Origin: Actinomycetospora straminea
GTDB lineage: Bacteria > Actinomycetota > Actinomycetes > Mycobacteriales > Pseudonocardiaceae
Direction: 5' to 3'
Length of the DNA: 64,000 nucleotides
NCBI RefSeq assembly: GCF_028737255.1
Contig: NZ_JAQZAN010000001.1
Span: 616,567-680,566, forward strand
Positions 1 to 12,318 of the stretch are shown here, piece after piece; the stretch's first letter is position 1, and the number at the start of each line of letters is the position of its first letter. The notes under the pieces are model-generated. The model made no database searches and was not told the origin of the DNA. It worked only from the letters and a program-made list of their open reading frames with translations. The translations under genes and the position numbers were made by a program.

Positions 1-401
1 TGCGAGAGCTCGTGGCCGAGGACGCCGCGCAGCTCGCGCTCGTCGAGCAGCGTGAGGATGCCCGTCGTCGCGCAGACGGCGGCGTTGCGCGGGTTGCGGC
101 CGGTGGCGAACGCGTTGGGCGCCTCGGTGGGGCTGACGTAGAGGCGCGGCATCGGCTGGTGCGCGTCGGTCGCGAGCTCGCGCACGATGCGGTACATCGC
201 CGGCTGCTCGGCCTCGCCGACCGGGCGGGCGTGCATGGCGCGCAGGGCGATGCGGTCGGAGAAGAAGTACGCGTACCCGTTGACGCCGAGGGCCACGACC
301 AGCGCGACCAGCAGCCCGGTGCGCCCGAACAGCGAGCCGATCAGGAGCACGATCGCGCTCATCAGACCGAGCAGCGCGGCCGTCTTCAGCCCGTTGCGCA
401 C
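1..401 (-). CDS. htpX: HtpX-type M48 zinc metalloprotease (5' part only)
   Basis: Membrane-bound zinc protease of the M48/HtpX family, known to act in quality control of misfolded membrane proteins. Only about 133 N-terminal residues lie in the window; the gene runs off the left edge. Two hydrophobic segments (about residues 6-24 and 29-46) are followed by the family stretch [13 protein letters not shown] and, at the very edge, GHELSH, which is the HExxH zinc motif cut by the window. The GTG start was chosen because GGGGAGG lies five bases upstream. In M. tuberculosis, as I remember it, htpX lies beside a polyprenyl synthase and menJ, so its presence near those genes here is consistent with shared ancestry of the locus. 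Confidence 0.9.
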   Translation of the reverse strand, partial: MRNGLKTAALLGLMSAIVLLIGSLFGRTGLLVALVVALGVNGYAYFFSDRIALRAMHARPVGEAEQPAMYRIVRELATDAHQPMPRLYVSPTEAPNAFATGRNPRNAAVCATTGILTLLDERELRGVLGHELS

Positions 402-468
402 CGGTACCTCCCCTCGGACGGATCTCCCGTCCGGGTCAACGCCGGGGCGCGCCCGCCCGTTCCCGCGC

Positions 469-1035
469 TCAGCCCGCCCCGCGCGCCGCCTCGATCACCT
501 CGCGGGAGGCGCCCAGGGCCTCGAGGTCCTCGGGGCGGCCGTGGCGCAGGAAGTGCTCGACGCCGACCTTGAGGAACAGCGCCCGGGCGGTGCCGACGAC
601 CTCCCCGTCGAGGGCGTGGAGGCGTGCCTCGCCGGAGACGTAGATCTTGCGGCCCTGGCGGGCGTCGACGCGCGAGTGCAGCCACACCGTGGCGCCGACG
701 GGCACCGGCCGGCGGAAGTCGGTCTCGAGCCGCGCCGTCACCGCGGACCGGGTGACCTGCGTGTACGCCGTGCCGAGGGCGTCGTCGAACGCCGTCATGA
801 GCATGCCGCCGTGCAGGAGACCCGGCGCCCCCTGGTGCTCGGAGAGGACGTCGAAGCGGCTGATCACCGACACCCCGTCGTCACCGACCCACGAGCGCAC
901 CCGCAGGCTGCCGGGCACGTCGCCGCAGCCGCGGCAGCCCTCGAAGTGGGACGTGGTGCGCTCGCCCGGGGCGGGCGCCTTGGGGTTGCGCTGCGGCGCC
1001 TCGGCGTCCGCCGGCGGCTCGATCGAGATCGGCAC
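469..1035 (-). CDS. PaaI-like hotdog-fold acyl-CoA thioesterase
   Basis: Predicted cytoplasmic hotdog-fold thioesterase of 188 residues that hydrolyses an acyl-CoA; the substrate cannot be told from sequence. The stretch [20 protein letters not shown] (about residues 67-86) contains the HGG motif of PaaI-type thioesterases, and CRGCG at residues 34-38 matches the CxxCG signature often seen before the hotdog domain in this family. The GTG start is followed by PISIEPP; a second GTG nine bases upstream is an alternative because no convincing ribosome site separates them. It is divergent from the crotonase gene, with 70 bases between, so the two may share a control region for acyl-CoA metabolism. 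Confidence 0.8.
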   Translation of the reverse strand: MPISIEPPADAEAPQRNPKAPAPGERTTSHFEGCRGCGDVPGSLRVRSWVGDDGVSVISRFDVLSEHQGAPGLLHGGMLMTAFDDALGTAYTQVTRSAVTARLETDFRRPVPVGATVWLHSRVDARQGRKIYVSGEARLHALDGEVVGTARALFLKVGVEHFLRHGRPEDLEALGASREVIEAARGAG

Positions 1036-1105
1036 GCACCGCACGTTACCGACGGGGACGGCTCCCGGGCCGCGAGCCGCGTCACGCGGACGGCATGCTG
1101 ACCCC

Positions 1106-1912
1106 ATGACCTCCCCGGACGTCCGTGTGGAACGCCTCGACGGTGCCCGTGCCGGTACCGCCCTCCTCACCGTCTCCGACCCGAAGCGGCGCAACGCGAT
1201 GACCGCGGCGCTCTCGGAGCGCCTGGTCGCGGTGCTGGGCGAGGTCGCGGCCGACCCGTCGGTGCACGCCGTCGTGGTCACCGGCGACGACGACCCCAAG
1301 CCCGCCTTCTGCGCCGGCGGCGACCTCGACGAGCTCGCGGCCGCGGGCGAGGCGGGCCCGGACGCGCTCGAGCACATCTACGCCGGGTTCCTGGCGCTGG
1401 CGGAGTGCCCGCTGCCGACGTTCGCGGCGGTCGACGGGCCCGCGGTCGGCGCGGGGCTCAACCTGGCGCTCGCCGCCGACGTGCGCATCGCCGGCGAGAG
1501 CGCCCGCTTCGAGCCCGGCTTCCTGCGCCTGGGCGTGCACCCCGGCGGGGGCATGACGTGGATGGCGCAGCGCCTCATGGGCCCGCAGGTGACGACGGCG
1601 ATGCTGCTCGGCGGCGAGGGCCTCGACGCGGCGCGCGCCGCCGAGGTCGGGCTGGTGCTGCGGGTGGCGACCGGCGAGGGGTCCGACGGGCGCTCCGCCG
1701 CGGTCACCGAGGCGCTGCGCATGGCCGCGGTGGCCGGGGCGGCGCCGCGCGAGCTGGTCGTCGCCACGAAGGCGAGCCTGCGCGCGACCGGGCGGCTCGA
1801 CCGCCACCGCGACGCCGTCGCCGTCGAGGTCGGCCCGCAGCTGGAGTCGCTGCGCTCGGAGGGCTTCCGCGAGGGGCTCGCGCGCGTGCGGGAAGCCACC
1901 GGGAAGAAGTAG
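1106..1912 (+). CDS. Crotonase-superfamily protein (enoyl-CoA hydratase/isomerase-like)
   Basis: A 268-residue crotonase-fold protein, the usual length for monofunctional members, expected to bind acyl-CoA thioesters. The oxyanion-hole segments are visible as FCAGGDLDEL and GPAVGAGLNLALAADVRIAG. However, the two glutamates that add water in classical hydratases (E144 and E164 of rat ECHS1) align with N in GLNLAL and F in EPGFLRLG, so ordinary hydratase activity is doubtful; an isomerase, hydrolase or another thioester reaction is possible. It ends before a 177-base gap and is divergent from the thioesterase gene, so a paired role in acyl-CoA turnover is plausible but unproven. Confidence 0.82.
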   Translation: MTSPDVRVERLDGARAGTALLTVSDPKRRNAMTAALSERLVAVLGEVAADPSVHAVVVTGDDDPKPAFCAGGDLDELAAAGEAGPDALEHIYAGFLALAECPLPTFAAVDGPAVGAGLNLALAADVRIAGESARFEPGFLRLGVHPGGGMTWMAQRLMGPQVTTAMLLGGEGLDAARAAEVGLVLRVATGEGSDGRSAAVTEALRMAAVAGAAPRELVVATKASLRATGRLDRHRDAVAVEVGPQLESLRSEGFREGLARVREATGKK

Positions 1913-2089
1913 CTCGGCCCCCGGACGGCGCAGGGACGGCGCGGCACCCGGACCTGATCGGAGCTTGCACGGTCCAGCGTGTGACCCGCGACCAGCCGCC
2001 GGAGATCGCGTGCGCGATGAGGTTAGCCTGGGTGGTCAGCTCCTACAGAGGAACCGACCCACGTCACGTGAAGGGACGGGAAGAGCTCG
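1913..2089 (+). promoter_or_regulatory. Intergenic leader of korAB
   Basis: The 177 bases between the crotonase gene and korA contain no convincing gene. TAGCCT at 2024-2029 fits a TANNNT -10 element but lacks a good -35 partner. A ribosome site (GGGAAGAG) precedes the korA ATG. I infer that the korAB promoter is here. Confidence 0.35.
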
Positions 2090-3972
<1,883 letters not shown>

Positions 3973-3976
<4 letters not shown>

Positions 3977-5067
3977 CGGCCACCGATCTGCCGACCCCCG
4001 GGGTCGGCGGTCTCGACCTCGTCCCGACCACCGACGCGCCGCAGAAGGCCAAGGACTACACCTCCGACCAGGAGGTGCGCTGGTGCCCGGGCTGCGGCGA
4101 CTACGCCGTGCTCGCGTCGGTGCGCTCGTTCCTGCCGGAGCTCTCCCTCAAGCGCGAGAACATCGTGTTCGTCTCGGGCATCGGCTGCTCGTCGCGCTTC
4201 CCGTACTACCTCGACACGTACGGCATGCACTCGATCCACGGGCGCGCGCCGACGATCGCCACCGGGCTCGCGGTCACGCGCCCGGACCTGTCGGTGTGGG
4301 TCGTGACGGGTGACGGCGACGCGCTGTCGATCGGGGGCAACCACCTGATCCACGCGCTGCGCCGCAACATGAACATCACGATCCTGCTGTTCAACAACAG
4401 GATCTACGGGCTGACCAAGGGCCAGTACTCGCCGACGTCGGAGACCGGCAAGGTCACCAAGTCGACGCCGATGGGCTCGATCGACGCCCCCTTCAACCCG
4501 GTGTCGCTGGCGCTCGGCGCCGAGGCGACGTTCGTGGGCCGCGCGCTGGACTCCGACCGCAAGGGCCTCACCGAGGTCCTGCGCCAGGCCGCCGCGCACC
4601 GCGGCGCCTCGCTGGTCGAGATCTTCCAGGACTGCCCGATCTTCAACGACGGCTCGTTCGACGTCCTGCGCAAGGGCGACGACGTGGCCGAGCGGCTGAT
4701 CAAGCTGGTCGACGGCGAGCCCATCACCTTCGGCAACGACGGCGAGTACGGCGTCGTGCGCTCGGCGACGGGCGGGCTCGAGGTGGCGAAGGTGGCCGAC
4801 GTGGGGCAGGACGCGGTCGTCGTCCACCGCGCCGGCGAGGAGGACCCGACCCAGTCCTTCGCGCTCTCGCGGCTGTCGGATCAGGACCTCACCCACACCG
4901 TCACCGGCATCTTCCGCAAGGTCGACCGCCCGACCTACGACGACGGCGCCCGCGCCCAGGTCGCCGCGGCCACGGAGCAGGCGCAGCAGCGGGGCGACGA
5001 CCTGCAGGCGCTGCTGTCCGGCCGGGACACCTGGGCGGTCCTGCCGGAGCCCGAGAACGAGCAGTAG
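3973..5067 (+). CDS. korB: 2-oxoglutarate:ferredoxin oxidoreductase, beta subunit
   Basis: Thiamine-diphosphate-binding subunit (364 residues) of KorAB. VRWCPGCGDYAVL near residue 36 gives a CxxC pair for the 4Fe-4S cluster, with further cysteines in GIGCSSRFPYY and in FQDCPIFNDG. The ThDP/Mg motif is TGDGDALSIGGNH followed downstream by LLFNNRIYGLTKGQYSPTS. There is no attached ferredoxin domain, as in other actinobacterial KorB proteins, so an external ferredoxin is needed. The ATG overlaps the korA stop by four bases. The last ~100 residues, with an acidic and glutamine-rich end, are typical of the family in this phylum. Confidence 0.95.
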
Positions 5068-5104
5068 CACCGCGCCCGACACCGCGCCCGAGGTCCGGGC
5101 GCCG

Positions 5105-5980
5105 GTGTCGGGTGCGGGGCGGGGGTACGCCGCGGCGCTCGCGGCGTACTCGCTGTGGGGGCTCTCGCCGGCGTTCTGGCCCCTGCTCGCGCCCGCCGAC
5201 GCCGTCGAGTCGGTGGCCCACCGCGTCGCGTGGACGCTCATCGGGATGCTCGGCGTCATCACCGTCGCCCGGCGGTGGGCGGACCTCCGCGGGCTCGCGT
5301 GGCGGACGTGGGCGCTGATCCTCGCCGGGTCGGTGCTCATCGCCGTCAACTGGGGCGTCTACATCTGGGCGACCACCCACGGGCACGTCGTCGACGCCGC
5401 GCTGGGCTACTACGGCACGCCGCTGATCTCGGTGCTGCTCGCGGTACTCGTGCTGCGCGAGCGGCTGCGGCCGGTGCAGTGGGTGGCGATCGGGCTGGCC
5501 GTGGTCGCCGTCGTCGTGCTGACGGTCGGCACGGGGCGGCTGCCGTGGATCACGCTCGTGCTCGCGATGAGCTTCGGGGTCTACGGGCTGGTGAAGAAGC
5601 GCGTCCCGCTCGACCCGGTGCCCGGGCTGACCGCCGAGGGCTTCCTGCTCGGGCCGCTCGCGATCGTGTTCATCGTGTGGCTGCAGGCGACCGGTGCGGG
5701 CACGTTCACCGGCCACGGCGTCGGGCACGCGCTGCTGCTGATGGCGGCCGGGCCCGTCACCGCGCTGCCGCTGCTGCTCTTCGCCGCCGGCGCGAAGCGG
5801 CTGACGCTGGCCACGCTCGGCGTGCTGCAGTACGTCAACCCGACGCTGCAGTTCCTCTGGGGCGTGTTCGTCGCGGGCGAGCCGATGCCGGCGTCGCGCT
5901 GGATCGGCGTCTCGCTGGTCTGGGCCGCGCTCGTCGTGTTCACCGCCGACGCCCTGCGCGCCCGTCCCGTCCGTGCGTGA
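5105..5980 (+). CDS. rarD: RarD-type EamA family permease
   Basis: Inner-membrane protein of 291 residues with about ten predicted hydrophobic helices, arranged as two EamA (drug/metabolite transporter) halves. The start segment AAYSLWGLSPAFWPLL and the interior IAVNWGVYIWATTHGHVVDA match the RarD subgroup, named for chloramphenicol sensitivity in Pseudomonas; the natural substrate of RarD proteins is unknown. The GTG start at 5105 lies 37 bases after korB, with a GAGG about 12 bases upstream, so it may be co-transcribed with korAB. Its last codons form part of a perfect 16-bp terminator hairpin. Confidence 0.85.
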   Translation: MSGAGRGYAAALAAYSLWGLSPAFWPLLAPADAVESVAHRVAWTLIGMLGVITVARRWADLRGLAWRTWALILAGSVLIAVNWGVYIWATTHGHVVDAALGYYGTPLISVLLAVLVLRERLRPVQWVAIGLAVVAVVVLTVGTGRLPWITLVLAMSFGVYGLVKKRVPLDPVPGLTAEGFLLGPLAIVFIVWLQATGAGTFTGHGVGHALLLMAAGPVTALPLLLFAAGAKRLTLATLGVLQYVNPTLQFLWGVFVAGEPMPASRWIGVSLVWAALVVFTADALRARPVRA

Positions 5981-6015
5981 TCTTCCGAGCGATGGCTCAG
6001 AAGATCACGCACGGA
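5970..6015. terminator. Bidirectional hairpin terminator between convergent genes
   Basis: A perfect 16-bp inverted repeat (TCCGTGCGTGATCTTC and its complement, arms 5970-5985 and 6000-6015) encloses a 14-base loop. It begins inside the last codons of the RarD gene and ends two bases before the stop of the polyprenyl synthase gene on the other strand. Position between two convergent genes and arm length support a terminator for both; there is no U-tract, as is common in actinobacteria. Confidence 0.8.
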
Positions 6016-6017
6016 GG

Positions 6018-7028
6018 TCAGCTCGTGCGGGCGACCGTGTAGTCGAGGAGGGCGGCGAGGGCCTGGCGGGCGGGACCGTCGGGCAGGGTCGCGAGCTCGG
6101 CGCGGGCGGCGTCGGCGCGCTCGTCGAGGGCCCGGCGCGCCTCGTCGAGGCCCCGCGAGCCACGCAGCAGCTCCAGCGCCTCGCCCACCTCGTCGTCGCC
6201 GAGCTCGCGGCTGCCGACGCCCAGCTCGCGCAGCCGCGGCACCTCGGGGCCGTCCCCGGCGAGCGCGTAGAGCACCGGCAGCGTCGGCACGCCCTCGCGC
6301 AGGTCGGTGCCCGGGGTCTTGCCCGAGGCCCCGGACGGCGAGGCGATGTCGATGATGTCGTCGGAGACCTGGAAGACCGTCCCGATGATCTCCCCGAAGC
6401 GCCGCATCGCCGTCACGTGCTCGTCGGGTGCGCCCGCGAACATCGCCCCGAAGCGCCCCGAGGTCGCGATCAGCGAGCCCGTCTTCTCCGCCACCACGGC
6501 CAGGTAGTGCTCGACGGCGTCCTCGCCGTCCCGGGGCCCGCGCGTCTCGCGCATCTGGCCCGTGACGAGCTCCGCGAACGTCTCGGCGATGATCCGCACC
6601 GCGTCCGGTCCGAGCTGCGAGACGAGCCGCGAGGCGTGGGCGAACAGGTAGTCGCCGGTGAGGATCGCGACGGAGTTGTCCCAGCGCGCGTTGGCGCTGT
6701 CCGCGCCCCGGCGCATGACGGCCTCGTCCATGACGTCGTCGTGGTAGAGCGTCGCGAGGTGCACGAGCTCCACCGACGTCGCCGCCACCACGACGTCCTC
6801 CGACGTGCCGCCGGCCACCTGCGCGGCGAGCAGGGTCAGCAGCGGGCGGAAGCGCTTGCCGCCGGCGTCGATGAGGTGCAGCGACGTCTCGGTGACGAAC
6901 CGGTAGTCGCTGTGCACCTCGCGGTGCAGCAGCTCCTCGACGCGGTCGAGGCCGTCGGTCACGGCGGCGGCGAGGTCGGGGTCGGAGATCGGCAGTCCCG
7001 CGACCTGGGTCAGTTGGGGGCCGGTCAT
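6018..7028 (-). CDS. Trans-polyprenyl diphosphate synthase (menaquinone side chain)
   Basis: All-trans polyprenyl diphosphate synthase, 336 residues, that extends allylic diphosphates with isopentenyl diphosphate to make the isoprenoid tail, most likely of menaquinone. Both aspartate-rich motifs are present: DDVMD at residues 97-101 and DDIID at 223-227, with GGKRFRP at 56-62. The ATG shares one base with the nuoN stop (TGATG), so it is the last gene of the complex I operon. In M. tuberculosis, as I recall, the homologue GrcC1 is beside menJ and htpX; here the whole nuo operon lies between it and menJ. Chain length cannot be read with certainty. Confidence 0.93.
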   Translation of the reverse strand: MTGPQLTQVAGLPISDPDLAAAVTDGLDRVEELLHREVHSDYRFVTETSLHLIDAGGKRFRPLLTLLAAQVAGGTSEDVVVAATSVELVHLATLYHDDVMDEAVMRRGADSANARWDNSVAILTGDYLFAHASRLVSQLGPDAVRIIAETFAELVTGQMRETRGPRDGEDAVEHYLAVVAEKTGSLIATSGRFGAMFAGAPDEHVTAMRRFGEIIGTVFQVSDDIIDIASPSGASGKTPGTDLREGVPTLPVLYALAGDGPEVPRLRELGVGSRELGDDEVGEALELLRGSRGLDEARRALDERADAARAELATLPDGPARQALAALLDYTVARTS

Positions 7029-8668
7029 CAGCCCAGGAAGGACAGGCCGTCGGCCCATCCGAGGACGGCGGTCGGCACGACGCCGAGCAGCAGGGTCACC
7101 ACGACCCCCAGTGTGATCGCCACCGTCGTGAACGGGCCAGGCACGCTGACCGTCGGACCGTCCGCGGCGGGCTCGGAGAAGTACATGAGCACGATGAGGC
7201 GCAGGTAGAAGAACGCGGCGACCGCGCTGACCACGAGGGCCACGATGACCAGCGGCGTCATGCCGTCGGCCAGCGCCGCGGAGAACACCGCGAACTTGGC
7301 GGTGAAGCCACTGGTCAGCGGGATCCCGGCCAGCGCCAGCATGAGGAACGTCACCGCCGCGGCGACCACCGGCGAGCGCTTCCCGAGCCCCGCCCACGCC
7401 GAGAGGTGCGTCGCCTCGCCGTCGGGCCCGCGCACCAGCGACACCAGCCCGAAGAGCGCGACCGTCGTGAAGCCGTAGGCGAGCAGGTAGAACAGCGTCG
7501 CCGACAGGCCCGCCGGCGTGATCGCCATCGCGCCCAGCAGCAGGAAGCCGGCGTGCGCGACCGACGAGTAGGCGATCATGCGCTTGACGTCGGTCTGCGT
7601 GAGGCCGAGCACCGCACCGATCACCATCGACACGATGGCGACGACCCACAGCACCCCGCGCCACTCCCACACCGTGGAGCCGAACGCGACGGTGAACACC
7701 CGCAGGATCGCGCCGAACGCGGCGACCTTGGTGCAGGCGGCCATGAAGGCGGTCACCGAGGTCGGCGCGCCCTGGTAGACGTCCGGGGTCCACGTGTGGA
7801 ACGGGCCCACCGAGGCCTTGAACATCAGCCCGACCACCAGCAGCGCGAGCCCGCCGAACAGCAGCGAGTCCGGGCGCAGCGAGCCCGCGGCGGCGAGCGA
7901 GATGTCGGTGAGCTTCACCGAGTCCGCGTAGCCGTAGAGCAGCGCGAGCCCGTAGAGGAAGAACGCCGACGAGAACGCGCCGAGCAGGAAGTACTTGACC
8001 GCCGACTCCTGGCTCATCAGCCGCCGGCGCCGCGCGAGCCCGCAGAGCAGGTACAGCGGGAGGCTGAGCACCTCGAGCGCGACGAACATCGTCAGCAGGT
8101 CGTCGGACGCGCAGAAGACGAGCATGCCGCCCAGCGCGAACAGCACGAGCGCGTAGATCTCTGTGTGGCCCTCGACGGGCTGGCCGCCGCGGCCGGTCAG
8201 GCGCCCGCCCGACGACCCGCCGGCGCGGCCGGAGGAGCCCGACGAGCCGCTGCGCGCGCCCACCCCGGCCTTCTCGCGGGCCCGCTGCTCGGCCTCGGCC
8301 TCGCCGAGCGCGACCGGGTCGGCGAGGAACGCCCCGCCCGGCTCGACCGAGCGGTCGGCGAGCAGCAGCACGCTGGGCACCGCGAGGGCGAGCAGCGTGC
8401 CCCAGAGGAACAGCGCCGGCCCGTCGACGGCGATCGCGCCGGCGAGCGTCGACACCGCGGGAGCGCCCGAGGTGGCCCGCACGATCACCGCGAGCAGGGC
8501 CGCGACGACGGCGACGAGCGTCAGCGAGAGCTGCACCCGCCCGCGCACCCGCATCGGCAGCAGCGCCTCGAGCAGGACCGCGAGGCACGCGGCGCCGAGC
8601 ACGATGAGCACGGGGGCCAGCGCCCCGTAGTCGACCGTCGGGAACGCGGGCGCCAGGGGACCCGTCAT
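7028..8668 (-). CDS. nuoN: NADH-quinone oxidoreductase subunit N
   Basis: Proton-pumping antiporter-like membrane subunit of complex I, 546 residues with about 14 hydrophobic helices. The Mrp/NuoN core is recognisable in ALEVLSLPLYLLCGLARR, in SAVKYFLLGAFSSAFFLYG, in KASVGPFHTWTPDVYQGAPT with the conserved broken-helix lysine region, and in KRMIAYSSVAHAGFLLLG. A glycine/serine/glutamate-rich cytoplasmic loop (about residues 110-165) is longer than in E. coli. Its start overlaps the nuoM stop by four bases (ATGA). Confidence 0.95.
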   Translation of the reverse strand: MTGPLAPAFPTVDYGALAPVLIVLGAACLAVLLEALLPMRVRGRVQLSLTLVAVVAALLAVIVRATSGAPAVSTLAGAIAVDGPALFLWGTLLALAVPSVLLLADRSVEPGGAFLADPVALGEAEAEQRAREKAGVGARSGSSGSSGRAGGSSGGRLTGRGGQPVEGHTEIYALVLFALGGMLVFCASDDLLTMFVALEVLSLPLYLLCGLARRRRLMSQESAVKYFLLGAFSSAFFLYGLALLYGYADSVKLTDISLAAAGSLRPDSLLFGGLALLVVGLMFKASVGPFHTWTPDVYQGAPTSVTAFMAACTKVAAFGAILRVFTVAFGSTVWEWRGVLWVVAIVSMVIGAVLGLTQTDVKRMIAYSSVAHAGFLLLGAMAITPAGLSATLFYLLAYGFTTVALFGLVSLVRGPDGEATHLSAWAGLGKRSPVVAAAVTFLMLALAGIPLTSGFTAKFAVFSAALADGMTPLVIVALVVSAVAAFFYLRLIVLMYFSEPAADGPTVSVPGPFTTVAITLGVVVTLLLGVVPTAVLGWADGLSFLG

Positions 8669-10302
8669 CGCGGCACTCCGTTCGGGGTCACGGGGTCGGC
8701 GACGCCGACCTCGCTGAGGGTCGCCGACACCGTCGGGTCGAGGACCTCGAGGACCGGGCCCGGGAAGAACCCGAGCACGAGGACGAGGGCGACCAGCGGG
8801 GTGAGCACCGCGACCTCGCCCCGGGTCAGGTCGCCGAAGCGGGCGGTGGTGCGGCGCATCCAGGACTCGTCGGCGTCGCTTCCGGTGTCGCCGCCGGACC
8901 CGCCGAACGTCGCCGCCGACGCCGCGCCCGGCCCGTCACCGACCACGGCGGCACCGCGCAGCGGCCCGGTCATCGTGCGCTGGATGACCCAGAGCATGTA
9001 GAGGGCGGCGAAGACGATGCCGACGGTGGCGATGACGCTGAACACCGGCTCGCGCGGGAACGCGCCCAGCAGGACGAGGAACTCGCTGATGAACGAGTTG
9101 GTGCCCGGCAGCGAGATCGTCGAGAGCCCGGCGATGAGGAACATCCCGGCCAGCAGCGGCGCGACCCGCCCGACGCCGCCGTACTCGGTCATCGCGGAGG
9201 TCCCGCCGCGGCGGATGAGCAGCCCGACGACGAGGAAGAGCATCGCCGTCGAGATGCCGTGGTTGACCATGTACAGCGACGACCCGACCATCGACTGCGA
9301 CGAGAACGCGAAGATGCCGAGCGCGATGAAGCCGAAGTGCGCGATCGAGGTGTAGGCGACGAACCGCTTGAGGTCGGTCTGCGCGGCGGCGAGCAGCGAG
9401 CCGTAGAGCACGCCGATCACCGCGAGCGTCAGCACCAGCGGCGCGAGCTCCTGCGACGCCGCCGGGAACAGCGGCAGCGTGTAGCGCAGGAAGCCGAACG
9501 TGCCGACCTTGTCCAGCAGGCCGAGCAGGATGATGCCGCCCGCGATCGGGGCCTCGGCACCGGCGTCGGGCAGCCAGGTGTGGAACGGCACCAGCGGCGC
9601 CTTGATCGCGAACGCCGCGAAGAACCCGAGGAAGAGCCAGATCTGGGTCGACAGCGGCAGCTGCGCGGCCATCCCCTGCAGCGCGGTCCAGTCGAAGGTG
9701 CCCTCGCCGAGGCGGGTGTCGCTGGCGACGAAGAGCCCGATCACCGACGCGAGCATGATCAGCCCGCCGAGGAACGAGTACAGGAAGAACTTCACCGCGG
9801 CGTACTGCCGCCGCGGACCGCCGAAGCGCCCGATGACGAAGTACATCGGGATGAGCATCGCCTCGAACAGCACGTAGAACAGGAACACGTCGGTCGCGGC
9901 GAAGACGCCGACGAGCACGCCCTGCGTCGCGAGGATCAACGCGGTGAACCCCGCGCCGGTGCGGCCCGGGGGCAGCTTCTCGGTGAACGCGAACGCCAGC
10001 ACCACGGGCACGAGGACCGCGAGCAGCGCGATCATCGTCAGCGCGATGCCGTCGAGGCCGAGGGCGAAGCGCGTCCCGAACGCGGGGATCCAGTCCACCG
10101 ACAGCGCGAACTGGAAGCGCGGCGTGCCCGGGCCGGTCGCGAACTGCGACCAGACGACGACCACGAGCACGAGCGAGACCGCGGCGAACGCGAGGCCGAC
10201 GATCCGGCCGGCGCGGTCGAGGTCCTCACGGGTCGCCAGGGCACCGCACACGGCGGCGCCGACGAGCGGGACCAGCAGCAGGGCCAGGAGCAGCGCGCTC
10301 AT
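8665..10302 (-). CDS. nuoM: NADH-quinone oxidoreductase subunit M
   Basis: Antiporter-like proton-pumping subunit of complex I, 545 residues, about 14 helices. [20 protein letters not shown] contains the conserved helix-5 glutamate, followed by [11 protein letters not shown]. The pumping-loop region reads [18 protein letters not shown] and then [13 protein letters not shown] with the essential lysine. In E. coli the residue after LPDA is histidine; here it is glycine. A glycine-rich hydrophilic stretch near residues 460-485 is lineage-specific. The ATG overlaps the nuoL stop by four bases and the stop overlaps nuoN. Confidence 0.95.
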   Translation of the reverse strand: MSALLLALLLVPLVGAAVCGALATREDLDRAGRIVGLAFAAVSLVLVVVVWSQFATGPGTPRFQFALSVDWIPAFGTRFALGLDGIALTMIALLAVLVPVVLAFAFTEKLPPGRTGAGFTALILATQGVLVGVFAATDVFLFYVLFEAMLIPMYFVIGRFGGPRRQYAAVKFFLYSFLGGLIMLASVIGLFVASDTRLGEGTFDWTALQGMAAQLPLSTQIWLFLGFFAAFAIKAPLVPFHTWLPDAGAEAPIAGGIILLGLLDKVGTFGFLRYTLPLFPAASQELAPLVLTLAVIGVLYGSLLAAAQTDLKRFVAYTSIAHFGFIALGIFAFSSQSMVGSSLYMVNHGISTAMLFLVVGLLIRRGGTSAMTEYGGVGRVAPLLAGMFLIAGLSTISLPGTNSFISEFLVLLGAFPREPVFSVIATVGIVFAALYMLWVIQRTMTGPLRGAAVVGDGPGAASAATFGGSGGDTGSDADESWMRRTTARFGDLTRGEVAVLTPLVALVLVLGFFPGPVLEVLDPTVSATLSEVGVADPVTPNGVPR

Positions 10303-12302
10303 CCGCCGAGACCGCCGACGGTGAGGAGGGCCGCGACGAGCACGACGGAACCTCCGAGGATGGTCAGGGCGTAGGAGCGGACGAAGCCGGTCTGCGTGCG
10401 CCGCAGCCGGCCCGACGTGCCGCCGAGCATGGCGGCGGTGCCGTTGACGACCCCGTCGACGCCGCGGTTGTCGAGGTAGACCAGCGCGCGGGAGAGCCAG
10501 ATGCCCGGGCGGGCGATGAGGCCCTCGTTGATCGCGTTGGCGAACAGGTCGGCGCGCGCGGCGCGGACCGGCAGGCTGACCCGCTGCGGCCGCTCGACCG
10601 GCACCTCGCGGCGCCCGACCAGCAGGTACGCCGTGCCGGCGCCGACGAGCATCAGCGCGGTGGCGAGGTAGGGCACCAGGCCGACGTAGAACACGGCCGG
10701 GACGTCGTAGGGCTCGACGGGGACGCCGAGCGACGCCTCGAGGTAGTGCCCGAGGCGCTCGCCGCCGACGAGGAACGCGCCCGCCCCGACCGACCCGATG
10801 GCCAGCAGGATCATCGGCACCGTCATCGAGGCCACCGACTCGTGCGGGTGGTAGTGCTCCGGCGGGTCCTCGAGGTCCGCGGCGTCGATGCGGCGCGGGT
10901 GCAGGTCGCGCCAGCGCTCGGGCCCGAAGAAGGTCATGAGCATCAGGCGCGTCATGTAGAACGCCGTCAGCCCGGCCGCGAGCAGCGCCGCCCCGCCGAG
11001 GATCCAGCCGGCCACCGGGCCCGCGGTCAGCGAGGCCTCGATGATGAGGTCCTTCGTGTAGAAGCCCGAGAAGAACGGGAAGCCGATCAGGGCGAGGAAG
11101 CCCGCGGTGAAGGTCCAGAACGTCACCGGCATGTGCCGCCACAGCCCGCCGAAGCGGCGCATGTCCGTCTCGTCGGCCATCCCGTGCATCACCGAGCCGG
11201 CGCCGAGGAACAGGCCCGCCTTGAAGAAGCCGTGGGTCAGCAGGTGCGCGATCGCCGCGGCGTAGCCGACCGGCCCGAGCCCGACGGCGAGCATCATGTA
11301 GCCGATCTGGCTCACCGTGGAGTAGGCCAGCACCTTCTTGATGTCGTCGTAGGCGCAGCCGACGATCGCCCCGATCAGCAGCGTGATCGCGCCGATGATG
11401 GTCACCACGAGCTGGCCCACCGGCGCGAGGTCGTAGAGCGGGTTCGACCGGGCGATGAGGTAGACGCCGGCGGTGACCATGGTGGCCGCGTGGATGAGCG
11501 CCGACACCGGGGTCGGGCCCTCCATGGCGTCCGGGAGCCAGGCCTGCAGCGGGAACTGGCCGGACTTGCCGCACGCGCCGAGCAGCAGGAGCAGCGTGAT
11601 CGCGGTCAGCGCGCCGGGCGAGATCTCACCGGCCCGGGCGAACACCTCGGCGTACTGCGTGGTGCCCAGCTCCACGAACAGCAGGAAGATCGCGAGCGCG
11701 AGCCCGACGTCACCGACCCGGTTCATGAGGAACGCCTTCTTGGCCGCGCTCCCCGCCGACCGGCGTCCCGTGTAGAAGCCGATGAGCAGGTACGACGCGA
11801 GGCCGACGCCCTCCCAGCCGAGGTAGAGCGTCACGAACCCGTTGCCGAGGACGAGCACGAGCATCGCCGCGACGAACAGGTTGAGCTGCGCGAAGAACTT
11901 CCGCCGGTCCGGGTCGTGGGACATGTAGCCCACGGAGTAGATGTGGATCAGCGACCCGACACCGGTGATGAGCAGCGCGAACGTCAGCGACAGCGGGTCG
12001 ATGCGCAGGCCGAACTCGACGTTCAGCGACCCGACGGCGATCCACTCGTAGAGCCCGAGGTCGCGCACCCGCTCCTCGGCCGGCAGCGCGAGCGAGCCCG
12101 CGAAGAGCACGACGGCGACGACGAAGGACGCGACGACGGTCGCGACGCCGAGGAGGTGCCCCCAGCGGTCGGTGCGGCGCCCGCCGACGAACAGCACCAG
12201 CGCGCCGAGCGCGGGCAGCGCGACGAGCAGCCAGGCCGCGCCCGCGGCTCCCTCGGCGGGGAGCACCTCGGGGAGCGGAGCGGCGGCCAGCAGAGGCGAC
12301 AC
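10299..12302 (-). CDS. nuoL: NADH-quinone oxidoreductase subunit L
   Basis: Largest proton-pumping membrane subunit of complex I, 667 residues, expected to carry the long lateral helix in its C-terminal third. Conserved features are [40 protein letters not shown] followed by [19 protein letters not shown], and [20 protein letters not shown]. The GTG start reads [13 protein letters not shown] and is preceded by an AGGGGGT ribosome site; nuoK ends 16 bases upstream, the only true gap within the distal part of the operon. Confidence 0.96.
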   Translation of the reverse strand: MSPLLAAAPLPEVLPAEGAAGAAWLLVALPALGALVLFVGGRRTDRWGHLLGVATVVASFVVAVVLFAGSLALPAEERVRDLGLYEWIAVGSLNVEFGLRIDPLSLTFALLITGVGSLIHIYSVGYMSHDPDRRKFFAQLNLFVAAMLVLVLGNGFVTLYLGWEGVGLASYLLIGFYTGRRSAGSAAKKAFLMNRVGDVGLALAIFLLFVELGTTQYAEVFARAGEISPGALTAITLLLLLGACGKSGQFPLQAWLPDAMEGPTPVSALIHAATMVTAGVYLIARSNPLYDLAPVGQLVVTIIGAITLLIGAIVGCAYDDIKKVLAYSTVSQIGYMMLAVGLGPVGYAAAIAHLLTHGFFKAGLFLGAGSVMHGMADETDMRRFGGLWRHMPVTFWTFTAGFLALIGFPFFSGFYTKDLIIEASLTAGPVAGWILGGAALLAAGLTAFYMTRLMLMTFFGPERWRDLHPRRIDAADLEDPPEHYHPHESVASMTVPMILLAIGSVGAGAFLVGGERLGHYLEASLGVPVEPYDVPAVFYVGLVPYLATALMLVGAGTAYLLVGRREVPVERPQRVSLPVRAARADLFANAINEGLIARPGIWLSRALVYLDNRGVDGVVNGTAAMLGGTSGRLRRTQTGFVRSYALTILGGSVVLVAALLTVGGLGG

Positions 12303-12318
12303 GTCTCTTCGACCCCCT

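Noticed and set aside
9259..10374. Long open frame on the plus strand across nuoM, with very high Arg/Glu/Asp/Gln content
   Set aside because: It is antisense to a clear nuoM gene; in DNA of ~74% GC the complementary frames are often open, and the product is low-complexity with no domain. The same applies to other long antisense frames, for example 2036-3886 and 15543-18122.
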